DNA from: Dipteris shenzhenensis
Taxonomy: Eukaryota; Polypodiophyta; Polypodiopsida; Gleicheniales
Length of the DNA stretch: 64,000 nucleotides
Reading direction: 5' to 3' (one strand)
Assembly: GCA_047967505.1 (NCBI GenBank)
Contig: CM106539.1
Below the pieces are notes generated by a model. It did not search any database and was not told the DNA's origin. It was given only the letters and a program-made list of their open reading frames with translations. A program made the translations under genes and the position numbers. The stretch's first letter is position 1. The number at the start of each line of letters is the position of its first letter. Below, piece by piece: positions 43,250 to 52,417 of the stretch.

Positions 43250-43942
43250 GAGCTTGGGTGTGATGAAGAAGGGTGAGGCGATACGGGACAAAACGAGTCG
43301 GGTGGGGGAAGCAAAGGCGCAGGCGAGGGCAGAGGCGGAAGGCAGGAAGGTTGGAGGGCGGAGGGCAGAGGCGGGAGTAGAGGCGGGGGTTGAAGGTGAG
43401 GGGGAGGGATGGCAGTGGAAGCGAGGGTGGGAGGCCGAAAGGCGGAGGGGGCGGGGGTGGAGAGCGAGGGTGGGGGCGGAGGAAGGAGGGCGGAGGGGGG
43501 GTGAAGAGGCGAGGGCGGGGGACAGATGGGGGAGGGAAGCGAGGGGGCGGGGCGGAAGGGCAGGAGGGGCGAGGGGCGGGTGGAGAGCATGGCGAGGGGC
43601 AGGGGAGGGCATTGCAAGGGCGAGGTGGAGAGCATAGCGAGGGGCGAGGGGCGGGTGGAGAGCGTAGCGAGGGACGGGTGGAGAGCGAGGCGAGGGGCAT
43701 AGCTAGGGGCGAGGGGCAGGTGGGGAGCGTAGCGAGGGGCGGGGGAGGGCGTAGCGAGGGGGCGAGGTGAGGCGGAGGGGCAAGGCAGGGGGCGGAGGGC
43801 GCAGCGAGGAGCGAGACGGGAGGCGGGGGGTGAGGCGAGGGGCGGGGTGAGAGGAGAGGCGACGATTGAGGGCGGAGAGGCTAGGGAGGTAGAGGCTGCG
43901 GGAGGGAGGGAGAGGGGCTCGCAGGAGCTCAGTCTACTTTAT
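43250..43942 (-). repeat. GC-skewed degenerate tandem repeat at LINE 5' end
   Basis: G-rich on the plus strand. Degenerate words GAGCGTAGCGAGGGGCGGG and GGGGCGAGGGGCGGGTGGAG recur through 43560-43850. It is likely the LINE 5' UTR or promoter region. Strong purine/pyrimidine asymmetry and dense G-runs give G-quadruplex potential on the plus strand. Open frames on both strands here are stop-poor artefacts. Confidence 0.75.
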
Positions 43943-43957
43943 GTAGGAACATCTCTA
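43943..43957. repeat. LINE target-site duplication, right (15 bp)
   Basis: GTAGGAACATCTCTA, identical to 36677-36691. Confidence 0.95.
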
Positions 43958-44617
43958 TAAGGGATATACAAATGTCATTTATCCTCCCCTCGGGGAAATA
44001 GAAGAACATACATGAGTGACATGGAGGTGACATGTATGATCGATGCAAATTTGATATTTGGTTATCAATCCATCGTGTCTTAAAAACTAGATGTCTCGAT
44101 TCCCAACATTAGAATCATCCCCTTGCCCTGGCATGATAGCGGCAACCTCGCTAGCTGTTGGGACCAAGTACTGTCTTGAGGTTGACCGGCTCTCACAAAT
44201 TACCATCTTCAAGTTTGCATGTGGATTTCTTCTCAATACTTCCCCCACAGCAACCAGTGCACTGGCATACGGATTGCATTCATGCATCATCCTTTGCAAC
44301 AATTCCAAAATGCCAAGATTCAAACCAGGCATCCCATCCAAATGGTTTTGCAACTCATGATCTGTATCATGGACAAACCGTGGAAGCTCCTGTCTAGACT
44401 CATCAGGTAGCAAACTCCCGACACGATGGTACACTGTGCCATGAATCCGAAAATTATGTATACCCCTATTCCAAGAGAACATTTGATCAACTTGGGCTCC
44501 CAATGAGGCAAATGCCATGACACTATTATAGGCTCTTATATTATCCTTAAATGATCTGCTTCTAGTGTCACTAGGAAACGAAAGGTAGGAGACCACAAAA
44601 GGAGTACTAGATTGCAC
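43958..44617 (-). pseudogene. Helitron Rep N-terminal region
   Basis: Encodes RSFKDNIRAYNSVMAFASLG, DQMFSWNRGIHNFRIHGTVY, HRVGSLLPDESRQELPRFVH, DTDHELQNHLDGM, LLQRMMHECNPYA and REVL-type text. This is the Helitron-like N-terminal region of plant RepHel proteins. After VGNRDI at 44087 the frame breaks, but coding text continues (NLHRSYMSPP, FFYFPEGRINDICISL) up to the LINE insertion, and resumes beyond it at 36676. Confidence 0.9.
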
Positions 44618-44632
44618 TGAGAGAAGGAAGGA

Positions 44633-44935
44633 TTAGTAAGACGAACATAGTACACACCCATTGAAAGACGAAAGTAACTGACTCACAATGGAAGGGTAAA
44701 ATGTCTTGACTACTACTGACGAAAAAGAGACAATTCGTTTTGGTGATCTCACATCATTCCATGCCATAACATCAATCCCAGAGCTAGCCTCTAAAGGATC
44801 AAAATAGATGTTGTTTAGAGACAAAGCTAGTGAATTATATGAAATCTCAAAAGTATTATCCTTCTCTGCCACCACTCACATCTATTTTAGTGAAGACAAT
44901 CTCTAAAGAAGATGGATAGAAGGATAATCATTTCA
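44633..44935 (-). pseudogene. Helitron upstream coding-like segment, duplicated elsewhere
   Basis: A short minus-strand frame reads FEISYNSLALSLNNIYFDPL, VMAWNDVRSPKRIVSFSSVV and VKTFYPSIVSQLLSSFNGC. The homologous copy at 14218-14583 retains the best-conserved parts (RFGDLTSHH in place of WNDVRSPKR), so selection or recent copying is possible. CTTTCTCAG/TGCAATC just downstream resembles a splice acceptor, suggesting it is an upstream exon of the Rep gene. Domain unknown. Confidence 0.4.
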
Positions 44936-45106
44936 TTTTTTTATTGACTCCAAGCATTCTGAAACACATTCCTAAAGATCATCATAATATCCATCTTGGG
45001 TTGATACAAATAGGAATCGTGCCTTTATTTCATCAAGGATTAAATGTCAATTGTACTAGTATGTGTGAGCATCTTGTCCTAGACCAATTGGATACTCATG
45101 ATTTGC

Positions 45107-45510
45107 CCTAAACCCAAAACCCTAAAACCCTAAAACCCAAAACCCAAAACCCTAAAACCCATGGTTTAGGGTTTAGGGTTTTGGGTTTAGGGGGTTTAGG
45201 GTGTAGGGTGTAGGGTGTAGGGTTTTAGGAATTTGGGTTTAGGTTTTGGGTTTAGGGTTTAGGGTTTCAGGTTTAGGGATTTAGGGTTGGGGTTTAGGTT
45301 TGCAGTTTAGGATTTGGGGTTTGGGTTTGGGATTTAGGGTTTGGGGTTCAGGGTTTAGGGTTAGGGTTAGGGTTTACGATTTAAGATTTTAGAGTTTAGG
45401 GTTTATGGTTTAGGGTTTAGGGTTTTAGGGTTAGGGTTTAGGATCCTAAACCCTAAATCCTAAACCCTAGATCCTAAAATCCTAAAACCCTAAACCCTAA
45501 ACACTAACCC
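45107..45510. repeat. Head-to-head telomeric repeat block
   Basis: C-rich CCCTAAA/CCCAAAA repeats (45107-45161) meet G-rich TTTAGGG repeats (45165-45443) at CCCATGGTTTAGGG. These then switch back at TTTAGGATCCTAAA to C-rich repeats (45444-45510). There are thus two inversion points, each a short palindrome (CCATGG, GGATCC). The block directly abuts the truncated helicase at its right. Confidence 0.92.
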
Positions 45511-45515
45511 TATGG

Positions 45516-46295
45516 ACTAGTCATGTTTCTCACCATAATTAAAAACAGAGAGCCTATTAAGGAGGAGATCGAACAGTATCTCAATGAACAAATAATCAAT
45601 GAATAAGATATGGACCAGCTCATGGACCGAATGTGTCTAATCCCCTTTGCTCGCACTAGCAAGATCCATTGATTACCACACAAAATGCTTAATCCCCAAC
45701 ATGTAGTCCTCGTCAGTGTAACATCGAATGCTGACAACAACCCTGACCTCCAGGAATGGTTGGAGGATGACAAATTTCACAAGGTCACAAAGATCAGTAT
45801 CGGAGCGAAGATCATGCTGCACGGAAAACATGCTTGACCATGAGCATTGCGAATGGGGTGATTGGAGTTGTTATCTCACTCAAACTACAACAAAATGGCA
45901 CAAAGATAAAGAGCATCCATGCAACTAGATTTTCCATCAAGGAACATGTCATCATAAAGCACTCTAAGCACAAACAAAGCGTCTTTAAGGGTAAATGGTA
46001 CCACAAGATCACTTTTCCTATTACGCTGGCATATGCAATGACTGGACATAAAGCTCAAGGCTCAGCTATAGTAGCAATCAAAGTCGTGATCATGCTAAGG
46101 ATTGCATTTGCATTAGGCCTTAGAGCTATAGTAGCAATCAAAGTCGTGATCATGCTAAGGATTGCATTTGCATTAGGCCTTAGTTATGTCATGCTATCAC
46201 ACGTAGCGTCTCGACATAATCTATGCATCTTGATTCACATCACACCAAATGACTTCCTACTAATGCCCCAGATACGATCGCCTAACTCCTCCTAG
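45516..46295 (+). pseudogene. PIF1-like helicase, C-terminal remnant
   Basis: Plus-strand helicase tail in two frames with stops: IEQYLNEQIINE, LMDRMCLIPFARTSKIH, ISIGAKIMLHGKH, then NGVIGVVISLKLQQNG, FPITLAYAMTGHKAQGS (the superfamily 1 motif with HKAQG), AFALGLSYVMLSHVASRHN and ITPNDFL. This is the end of a PIF1-family helicase and not a copy of the minus-strand Helitron helicase, which reads quite differently here. A 60 bp in-frame duplication (46064-46183) repeats AIVAIKVVIMLRIAFALGL. The N-terminal half, with Walker A and B, is missing. Telomeric repeats take its place. Confidence 0.75.
46064..46183 (+). repeat. 60 bp in-frame tandem duplication in the helicase
   Basis: GCTATAGTAGCAATCAAAGT starts near 46065 and again near 46125. 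The two units are essentially identical across 60 bp (20 codons), so this is a very recent event. Confidence 0.92.
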
Positions 46296-47377
46296 ATATA
46301 TATGTAAAAGCAGTAGCAAGTCTCCCACATCATAGGTTCTTGCTCAAGCCACTCTCCCTTTTTCGATTTAAGAAGCACTCATACATTGTTGTCTTTTGTA
46401 TGACGACATGGTCGACATAAAGACACCAGACGAGGTACATCGCAAAACAAAATTTGCAAACATTCAACCATTTTGCTTCAAACAAAATGTAAAGAGCACT
46501 AAAGCCTCTGAATTTCTTTGATGAATAGATCTTTTGACAGTTCAGACTCAAAGATACACACATCGGAACACTACAAGATACATTGTCAAAAAGATAAAAG
46601 AAGTGGAGGTGCTATGCTTTGACACCGCAAATGCAAAAAATCAACATTTCAGGAGAAATTCCAAAGGAGTACATCTATGGATGGCCATCATATAAAGGAA
46701 TAAGCAACTATATCAACAAGATGGATAATATCAAGAAAGAGTGGATCCAAGCAAACACCTCAACAAACCCACTGGCCAAAGGTAAGCTCAAACAAGCACA
46801 AAGATTCCTACAAAAATTAAACTGGTTTTATTAAATCTAGACAATAGAAACACAAATAAAAACAAAGAAACTTACAGTAAACCATTATCATGCACCAAGA
46901 CTCACAAAGCACATCTTGATGGAGCTAGGACTAATCAAGCAAGAAATTACAAAACAAACACAGAGATGTTAAAACGAGACGTGACATAGTATCAGATGGA
47001 ATATCTACACGCTACATCCAAATACTACACTTCAGCTACAATATTAGCATTGATACACTGCTATGAACAAATAGAAAAACAAGAAACATCATCTTACAAG
47101 AGTTCCACAATGCATATGGCCACATCTACATGGACCCTACGATCATAATAGAAAAGATAACAGCAAGAGTCGACTTGAAATTGAAAGATGAGATGTAAGT
47201 GGCCGATAAAGATTTCTTTAGCAAGCCAAAAAAGGATGAGCTATGATGACAATGACAATGACAATAATAAAGAATGTAACACCTCATGCCTCTCACTATC
47301 ATGACCACTTAGCAAATCTAACATTGTAGTATGTACTAAATTCTTTGTAATTCCATGCACATGTAGAGATAACTAAA
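46296..47377 (+). other. Decayed coding-like stretch between helicase and GIY-YIG
   Basis: Short plus-strand segments look coding but are unidentified: DDMVDIKTPDEVHRKTKF, PKEYIYGWPSYKGISNYINK then MDNIKKEWIQANTSTNPLAK (46619-46834, ending LQKLNWFY). Base composition is A-rich, like the GIY-YIG frame that follows. It may belong to the same element or the same foreign fragment. Confidence 0.35.
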
Positions 47378-47702
47378 ATGGAAATTAAACAAAAAGAAAG
47401 TGAAAAAAAGCAGAGGCAAACCAAATACCACATTTATAAGGTGCATCCATTGTATACTCATGAACAAAAAGTACATTGGGCAAACAACCAACATATCCAC
47501 AAGGATCGCAAGTCATAGGATTAATGCGTTGACAAAAATGGCTGATGCTGCTGATGTGTACAAGTATAAGCCTTTCAGTGGCCACTTCACCATAGAAATC
47601 GTAGTGACGACAGACTCCAAAAGCAAGGCGAACATGCTCAAAGGAAAGTACATACAAGACTTTCAAACGACCTGCTCAGACAAAGGATACAATGACCTTT
47701 AG
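47378..47702 (+). pseudogene. GIY-YIG nuclease-like protein with one frameshift
   Basis: From ATG 47378 (MEIKQKESEKKQ) the frame reads KYHIYKVHPLYTHEQK. After a one-base shift in an A run (about 47470) it continues KYIGQTTNISTRIASHRINA and later FTIEIVVTTDSKSKANMLKG and KYIQDFQTTCSDKGYND. This matches GIY-YIG: HIY for GIY, YIG intact, the catalytic Arg in STRIASH, and a C-terminal KYIxxFxT...GYN. The usual Glu near KYI appears replaced (LKGKYI). Such nucleases occur alone, in Penelope-like retroelements and in large DNA viruses. About 105 residues, likely inactive. Confidence 0.65.
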
Positions 47703-49818
47703 CGAACCTAGGGTCATCAAAGAAATATTATTTCTTGAAGAAAAAAATGATAATATAGAGTTCTTAGTTTCGTGGGTAGCCTACATGTTAATCAATGGCA
47801 CCTTGTTATACACGACAACTACATCACTTTTGTTGTAGAAAGATTAAAAAAATTGTTCTTCTATTGCTGACTTTTACATTTACATGAATGTCAACAACTA
47901 ATTTGAACAGGCATCAAGTACTAATTCATAAGGACACCAAGTACTACCTTAGATGAATGCCACCTAGAAAATCAAACCATTCCTTGTGCCATACTAGTTG
48001 TTGGTTGTGTAGAGTTCTATCCCTAGGATCGATGTCTGATGACCCTGTGAGGGCCTTGCCTTTGGCCTAAAGTTAACAAAATTCTTGTTGTTCTTCTTCT
48101 AAGGCTTTGTACACACAAGAAGGTTGAAGTGTAGGCAGTGGCACTCCATTTTCATTAATAGATAATATGTCCAACTTCTTGCTGACTGGGTGTTGCGAGC
48201 AAGCAAAGGCCCCTACAGGCACATGCTAGACTTCTTACACAAATCGTTTGAAAAATGGAGCATTAAATATCGACCAGGAGAAAGTTGCTCCAGTCATTAC
48301 AAGCTCTCGAGAATAATCATGTGAACACAATTTTCTCTTTCAAGACTCGAGCAAAACGCCTCCACTAGTTGGGCTTCTGTGCGTGTGCAGAGGCAACACT
48401 AAGGATCTAGCATTTGCTCCGCCACACTATGCTCCTCCATATTTCATTCCCTGTGTCTGAGGTAGCAACAAACCTATCAATAGGGGGCCCTAACATTCCC
48501 GAAAATTAAATTTGATTAATTAATGTGGGTGGGAGAGTTAGAGCGAGTGGGAGGGGCCGAATTAAACTAAGGTTCCAAAGATATTAGTCGAGCTTCTGGA
48601 TGTGGGAAGCCTCTTGAAGCCTCTATCACCACGGCCTTCTTAGGTCTTCCCCTCTGCCTTCGTCTCCGGTTGCCTCCATCTCAGGTGTCTCCAGGTTGTG
48701 CCTTCCCCTCTCTCGGCTCCTCCCCTCCTCTCCCTCCCTCCCTCCCTCCCATCTACTGCCTCTCCCTCCAAGCTCTCACTCATGCAGTTGTTGCCTCTCC
48801 CTCCACTCCCTCCAGGCTCTCACTCAACTAGCTGTCGCCTCTCACCACGCTCCCTCAGCTACGTTGGTGGAAAAATAATAAGTGGGGGTGCGCAGAAGGT
48901 AAGGGAGCAAAAAGTCATAATTAACGTAAGGTAATTAATTAAGGCCAAGGTAGGACTTCAGAAGGAGAGCCTTTGAAAGGGGAGGAGCTTGGAGGGTAGA
49001 GGAGAAGGAAAGGGGTTTGCGGTAGCCTCTTGCGGCAGCAGGGCAGAGCAAATAGCAGAGAGGGAGGGGATATCAAGGAGTGCAAGCCTCAAGAGGGAGG
49101 GGAGATCGAGGCTTAATTTTTGCAATTCAATTATGCTGAGGGAGGCACAGAGTACGGACATAACTAATTTATTGGATTTGTCTTCCTCTCATATAGCATC
49201 CCACCCAAACCTCTCCACCTGACACTCAGATGGGAATTTTCTATGTAAAATTACATTCAATCTGTAGTTGGTTCTATGTGGAAATAGTGTTTGGTTTGTA
49301 AGTTACGAATTTTTGAATCAAGGAGAGGTGAAAAGAGACATGGAGCAACTTGCTCTGTAGGTCATAGTCAGTTGTAGACACCTTACAGCAATCTGCAAGC
49401 ACATATGGGAGTAGTTTGTAGCAACAGGGGAAAGTGAACCGGCGATAAGCTACAAACCACTCTTGTAGCCCCATAATGCCTAGGTGGGGAGAGAAAAATT
49501 TATCGTCAAGGTCATTGGTCAGTTGAGATTTAATCTCAGTTGTCCATCTAGGTCACCCTAAAATGCAGAATACCATCTAAAATACTCCAGCTTGACACCG
49601 CCGAAAAATAAAACAACCTCACGCTTACATATAAGCATCACAATAGAGAAAGATAACCATAACTATTAATAATAAACTGACACGTAATCCAAAAATAGAC
49701 AAGCCACACAGAATCACAACACATAAGCCAAATGTAGACCAATAACATCCATTTAAAAAACACGTCATATTAATAAAACCAAAAGTATTTCCATTACAAA
49801 AAACTACCAGATAACCGG
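47703..49818. other. No recognised gene; polypyrimidine and polypurine tracts
   Basis: Contains a (CTCC)n run at 48725-48750, within a wider pyrimidine-rich stretch 48640-48860, and a purine-rich stretch 48960-49110. Short frames (48696-48934, 48989-49222, 49274-49474) are low-complexity or unsupported. Confidence 0.45.
48721..48750 (-). repeat. Potential G-quadruplex, (GGAG)n on the minus strand
   Basis: TCTCCCTCCCTCCCTCCCTCCC on the plus strand gives five runs of GGG separated by single A on the minus strand, a canonical intramolecular G4 pattern. Confidence 0.8.
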
Positions 49819-50354
49819 TTACAATGTGTAAATTGATTCAAAATCTGTCAATCCTTCTTCTCCCTCCAAAAAAGATCTACCAACATTAAAATTGAACATG
49901 TAGTCTTTGAAGCTCCCACCAGAAACAAATGAACTAGCAACACCACTCTGCCTGATAATCCTATAAAGTTCTTCCATCCAAGAAATATCACTCATCTTCA
50001 CAAGAGCTGCTTCTTCATGAGAATCATCAACATTCCAGAAAGCATCTTCACTACAAACCAAGGATGATGAACTCCAGTAGTAACACTTGCCTAACCAAAT
50101 GAATGAACATCAACAACTGGAACAATACTACCAGTAGCATCAGAAATGTGACCCCCAACACCAGTAACACCACCAACAACCAGAATACAAACATTGCTGC
50201 CAACACCACCAGCTGATGCAGCTCCTCGAACACCAATGCTTTCAGAGTAACCAATTGAAGAAATAGTAGAAACACCAGCTGTTGAGCACCAAACACTATT
50301 GCCAACACCACCAGTCAAAAAAGATACTGTATCAGCACCACCACCAGAAGGAAG
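49819..50354 (-). pseudogene. Gly/Val-rich and acidic C-terminal tail of the Crypton-like protein
   Basis: The frame of the recombinase exon continues past a TAG (about 50354) with GGVGNSVWCSTAGVSTISSI and GVGGHISDATGSIVPVVDVH, a Gly/Ser/Val-rich segment. After a frameshift near 50060 it continues LVCSEDAFWNVDDSHEEAAL, MSDISWMEELYRIIRQSGVA and SFLEGEEGLTDFESIYTL, then a stop at 49819. The smooth continuation suggests one original protein damaged by a nonsense codon and an indel. No domain recognised. Confidence 0.5.
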
Positions 50355-51203
50355 CTAACCAAGAAGACCCCCATCTCCAAAAGAAACATGAGCAATAGCC
50401 CAACCAGACAATCCACGAGCAGCATGATGAACAGACGCATATGCAATAGAATGCTCCAAACCAACAACACCACGATCACCTGCATCCAGAAATTCTCCAC
50501 GACCTGCACCCTGAACATGCTCCAAATCCCTAGCAAACACACCATCAACCTTTTTGGAATAAACCTCGAAATTCTCTTGCAAAACATCTTCATAAACCCT
50601 CAACTTCCCCATCTGGTCATAAGGATTTGCAGCCAATTGCAAAGTAGTATTCACCCTAAGATCCTCACTCCTATCATACTTATTTAAACTACTCGCCCTC
50701 TTATGGGCAGTTACTTTCATCGCAACATCAACTAGAACTCGACATAATCCCAACCTTGTTGCAAGAGTCACCCGGAAACTCCTATTAGAGAAATTACCAT
50801 CAAACTTGATAGACTCCGCATCCAAAAATTCTCCACGACCATGCTCCAAATCCCTAGCAAACACACCATCAACCTTTTTGGAATAAACCTCGAAATTCTC
50901 TTGCAAAACATCTTCATAAACCCTCAACTTCCCATTCAGGTCATAAGGATTTGCAGCCAATTGCAAAGTAGTATTCACCCTGAGATCCTCACTCCTATCA
51001 TACTTATTTAAACTACTCGCCCTCTTATGCACAGTTACTTTCATCGCAACATCAACCAGAACTCGACATAATCCCAACCTTGTTGCAAGAGTCACCCGCA
51101 AACTCCTATTAGAGAAATTACCATCAAACTTGATAGACTCCATAATAGTTTTCACGAACCAACTCAAACCTTTCAAACTCACATGGTTTTGGTTATACCA
51201 AAC
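50355..51203 (-). pseudogene. Crypton-like tyrosine recombinase, catalytic exon with duplicated domain
   Basis: Exon opening at AG/GTTTGG (51203). It reads VWYNQNHVSLKGLSWFVKTI, then GNFSNRSLRVTLATRLGLC and VHKRASSLNKYDRSEDLR. This follows the DUF3504/Crypton pattern WYxNxPVGxxTL...TNHSLRATxATRL...GHRSxxSLxxYxR, the C-terminal catalytic core of tyrosine recombinases. The second Arg, the GH-box His (here VHKR) and the nucleophile Tyr are kept. The HxxR histidine is Arg (NRSLR). The block is repeated in frame (108 residues, 324 bp). Both copies carry the same substitution, so it predates the duplication. The frame ends at a TAG. Confidence 0.72.
50496..51143 (-). repeat. 324 bp in-frame tandem duplication of the recombinase core
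   Basis: Two units of 324 bp (108 codons) start at TGATAGACTCC-type words at 51131 and 50807 (plus-strand coordinates). They differ at only a few sites: SLR/SFR, TVHK/TAHK, DLNGK/DQMGK. Each carries one putative active site from ESIKFDGNFSN through VFARDLEHGRGEFLDA. Confidence 0.93.
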
Positions 51204-51296
51204 CTACAAGAAACAAAACGCACAAAAAGTCACAAAAATAAAGTTACAACAAATCAATGAAAACTAAACAAAATCATAAAACACATAAAATCTTAC

Positions 51297-51485
51297 CATA
51301 GATTGAGGATTATCGATCACTTGCATAAACATATGCATCCGAGCATTACAACCTCCACGATTATTAGGCATATGCTTCTTGAGCTGATCATATGTAACAA
51401 TCACATCACCTTCATGCACACGGACAGGAGGACGCATGTCATCCTTGAAAAAATGAGTCAATTCTTGGATAAATGCTGATTGAAC
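51297..51485 (-). pseudogene. Crypton-like recombinase, middle exon
   Basis: 189 bp exon between TTGCAG/GTTCAA and ATG/GTAAGA. It encodes VQSAFIQELTHFFKDDMRPP, VRVHEGDVIVTYDQLKKHM and CNARMHMFMQVIDNPQSM. Joined to the next exon it reads NPQSM-VWYNQNHVSLKG in frame. The junction with the preceding exon is out of phase with the splice sites visible, which adds to the evidence of decay. Confidence 0.65.
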
Positions 51486-51596
51486 CTGCAAAACAAAAAA
51501 AAACACAGAAACTGAAAAGCTAATTCAACATGCAAACACTAAAACGAACAAAACACCAAAAAAATAAAACAAAAACAACAGCATAAAATAACTTAC

Positions 51597-51903
51597 TCAA
51601 GAAAACTCCCAAGAGCATTAGAACGACAGACAAAGTTGCCGCACAAGACTTCATACAACTCCTTACCACCCCGAATGCAAAAGCGAGCCAAACAATAGGA
51701 CACAAACCCCCTCGGATGATAGATACTATAATCTATGTCATCAAGCAAATTCTTCTCACTAGTAAAGCCAACAACATCCATTTTCTTTCTCGGTTTACAT
51801 GCATCCTCCTGCACACTCCGATCCATTGACATCACAATACATCGGTGTGCACCAACAAAAATAGGATTCTTGCAGATATCAAAGGGAACCTCTTCAACGC
51901 CAG
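51597..51903 (-). pseudogene. Crypton-like recombinase, exon segment after the TRIM insertion
   Basis: Reads EEVPFDICKNPIFVGAHRCI, VMSMDRSVQEDACKPRKKMD, then GFVSYCLARFCIRGGKELYE and VLCGNFVCRSNALGSFLE, ending at donor A/GTAAGT (51596). FDIxKxPxF and the box I arginine in FCIRGGKEL fit the DUF3504/KIAA1958-QRICH1-type recombinases related to Crypton. If the LTR insert 51904-52412 and one GCCAG copy are removed, this joins the N-terminal segment in frame (HIAAPLA-GVEEVPFD). Confidence 0.72.
51899..51903. repeat. Target-site duplication of TRIM-like element, left (GCCAG)
   Basis: GCCAG precedes TGTAGAGTC and recurs at 52413-52417. Confidence 0.88.
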
Positions 51904-52412
51904 TGTAGAGTCAAATTGATGTATGGGTGTGTGCCTAATGGCTAGGAGTCCTATGCTAGGAGTGTGTCCTAGAGTTAGGTGAATTAGGTGTGTGAGGTGG
52001 AGGTCTAGTGACCTCACCTGTGATGTCAGAAGAGAAGGCTGCCAACCTATAAATGAGACCCTTGTACTTCCTTATGAATGATCAATCAAAATCTGCAACT
52101 GTTGCCTCAGATTCGTGCTTCGTGTCTCTCTTCCTTTCTCCTTGGTTCCTTCATGTGGTATTAGAGCCACCTTGAGGCTCCTGCCTGACGGCATGCCTCT
52201 CCCTACACAAACTTGCTTTGTTTCCTCATTGCTACCTAATGTGACGCTTTTGCTCAGCAACTACTTCAGCCTGCATCTTTTGACTGCCATTATGTTGGAG
52301 CTCTTTCATAAATGAGGCCCTTGTACTTGCTTATGAATCATCAATCAAAATCTGCAACTGTTGCCTCAGATTCGTGCTTCGTGTCTCTCTTCCTTTCTCC
52401 TTTGTTCCTTCA
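51904..52412 (+). mobile_element. TRIM-like LTR element inserted in the recombinase gene
   Basis: 509 bp element flanked by GCCAG duplications. It has a 250 bp 5' LTR (51904-52153, TG...CA), a primer-binding site with one mismatch (TGGTATTAGAGCC, 52156-52168), about 140 bp of non-coding interior, and a 3' LTR shortened to its last 104 bp (52309-52412). No coding capacity, as in terminal-repeat retrotransposons in miniature. Since the outer ends are intact and TSDs match, the 3' LTR deletion was internal and followed insertion. Confidence 0.88.
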
Positions 52413-52417
52413 GCCAG
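52413..52417. repeat. Target-site duplication of TRIM-like element, right (GCCAG)
   Basis: GCCAG after TTCCTTCA, matching 51899-51903. Confidence 0.88.

Larger units (their letters stand above)
36692..43942 (-). mobile_element. L1-type LINE inserted in the Helitron, 7.25 kb
   Basis: Flanked by a perfect 15 bp target-site duplication that interrupts the Helitron Rep gene. It runs on the minus strand: G/C-rich tandem 5' region (43250-43942), ORF1 with CCHC knuckle, ORF2 with AP endonuclease, reverse transcriptase and zf-RVT, and a short A-tail (T7 on the plus strand at 36692). It appears full length, but ORF2 is broken by frameshifts. Plant L1-clade LINEs have exactly this order and integrate by target-primed reverse transcription. 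Confidence 0.94.
33173..44935 (-). mobile_element. Helitron (RepHel type), interrupted by the LINE
   Basis: Once the LINE and one TSD copy are removed, the N-terminus (44617-43958), Rep (36676-34719) and helicase (34706-33173) form one gene of standard Helitron order. The segment 44575-44935 upstream of the gene is shared with 14218-14583. Neither the 5' TC end nor the 3' hairpin/CTRR end could be assigned, so the stated limits are those of recognised sequence. Confidence 0.85.

Noticed and set aside
43060-43770. Pro-rich frame extending ORF1 upstream and Gly/Arg-rich frames opposite
   Set aside because: Produced by the GC-skewed tandem repeat. ORF1 proper most likely starts at 43172.
47385-47666. 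Minus-strand frame of 93 codons
   Set aside because: Opposite the GIY-YIG frame, which has recognisable motifs. It is a shadow.
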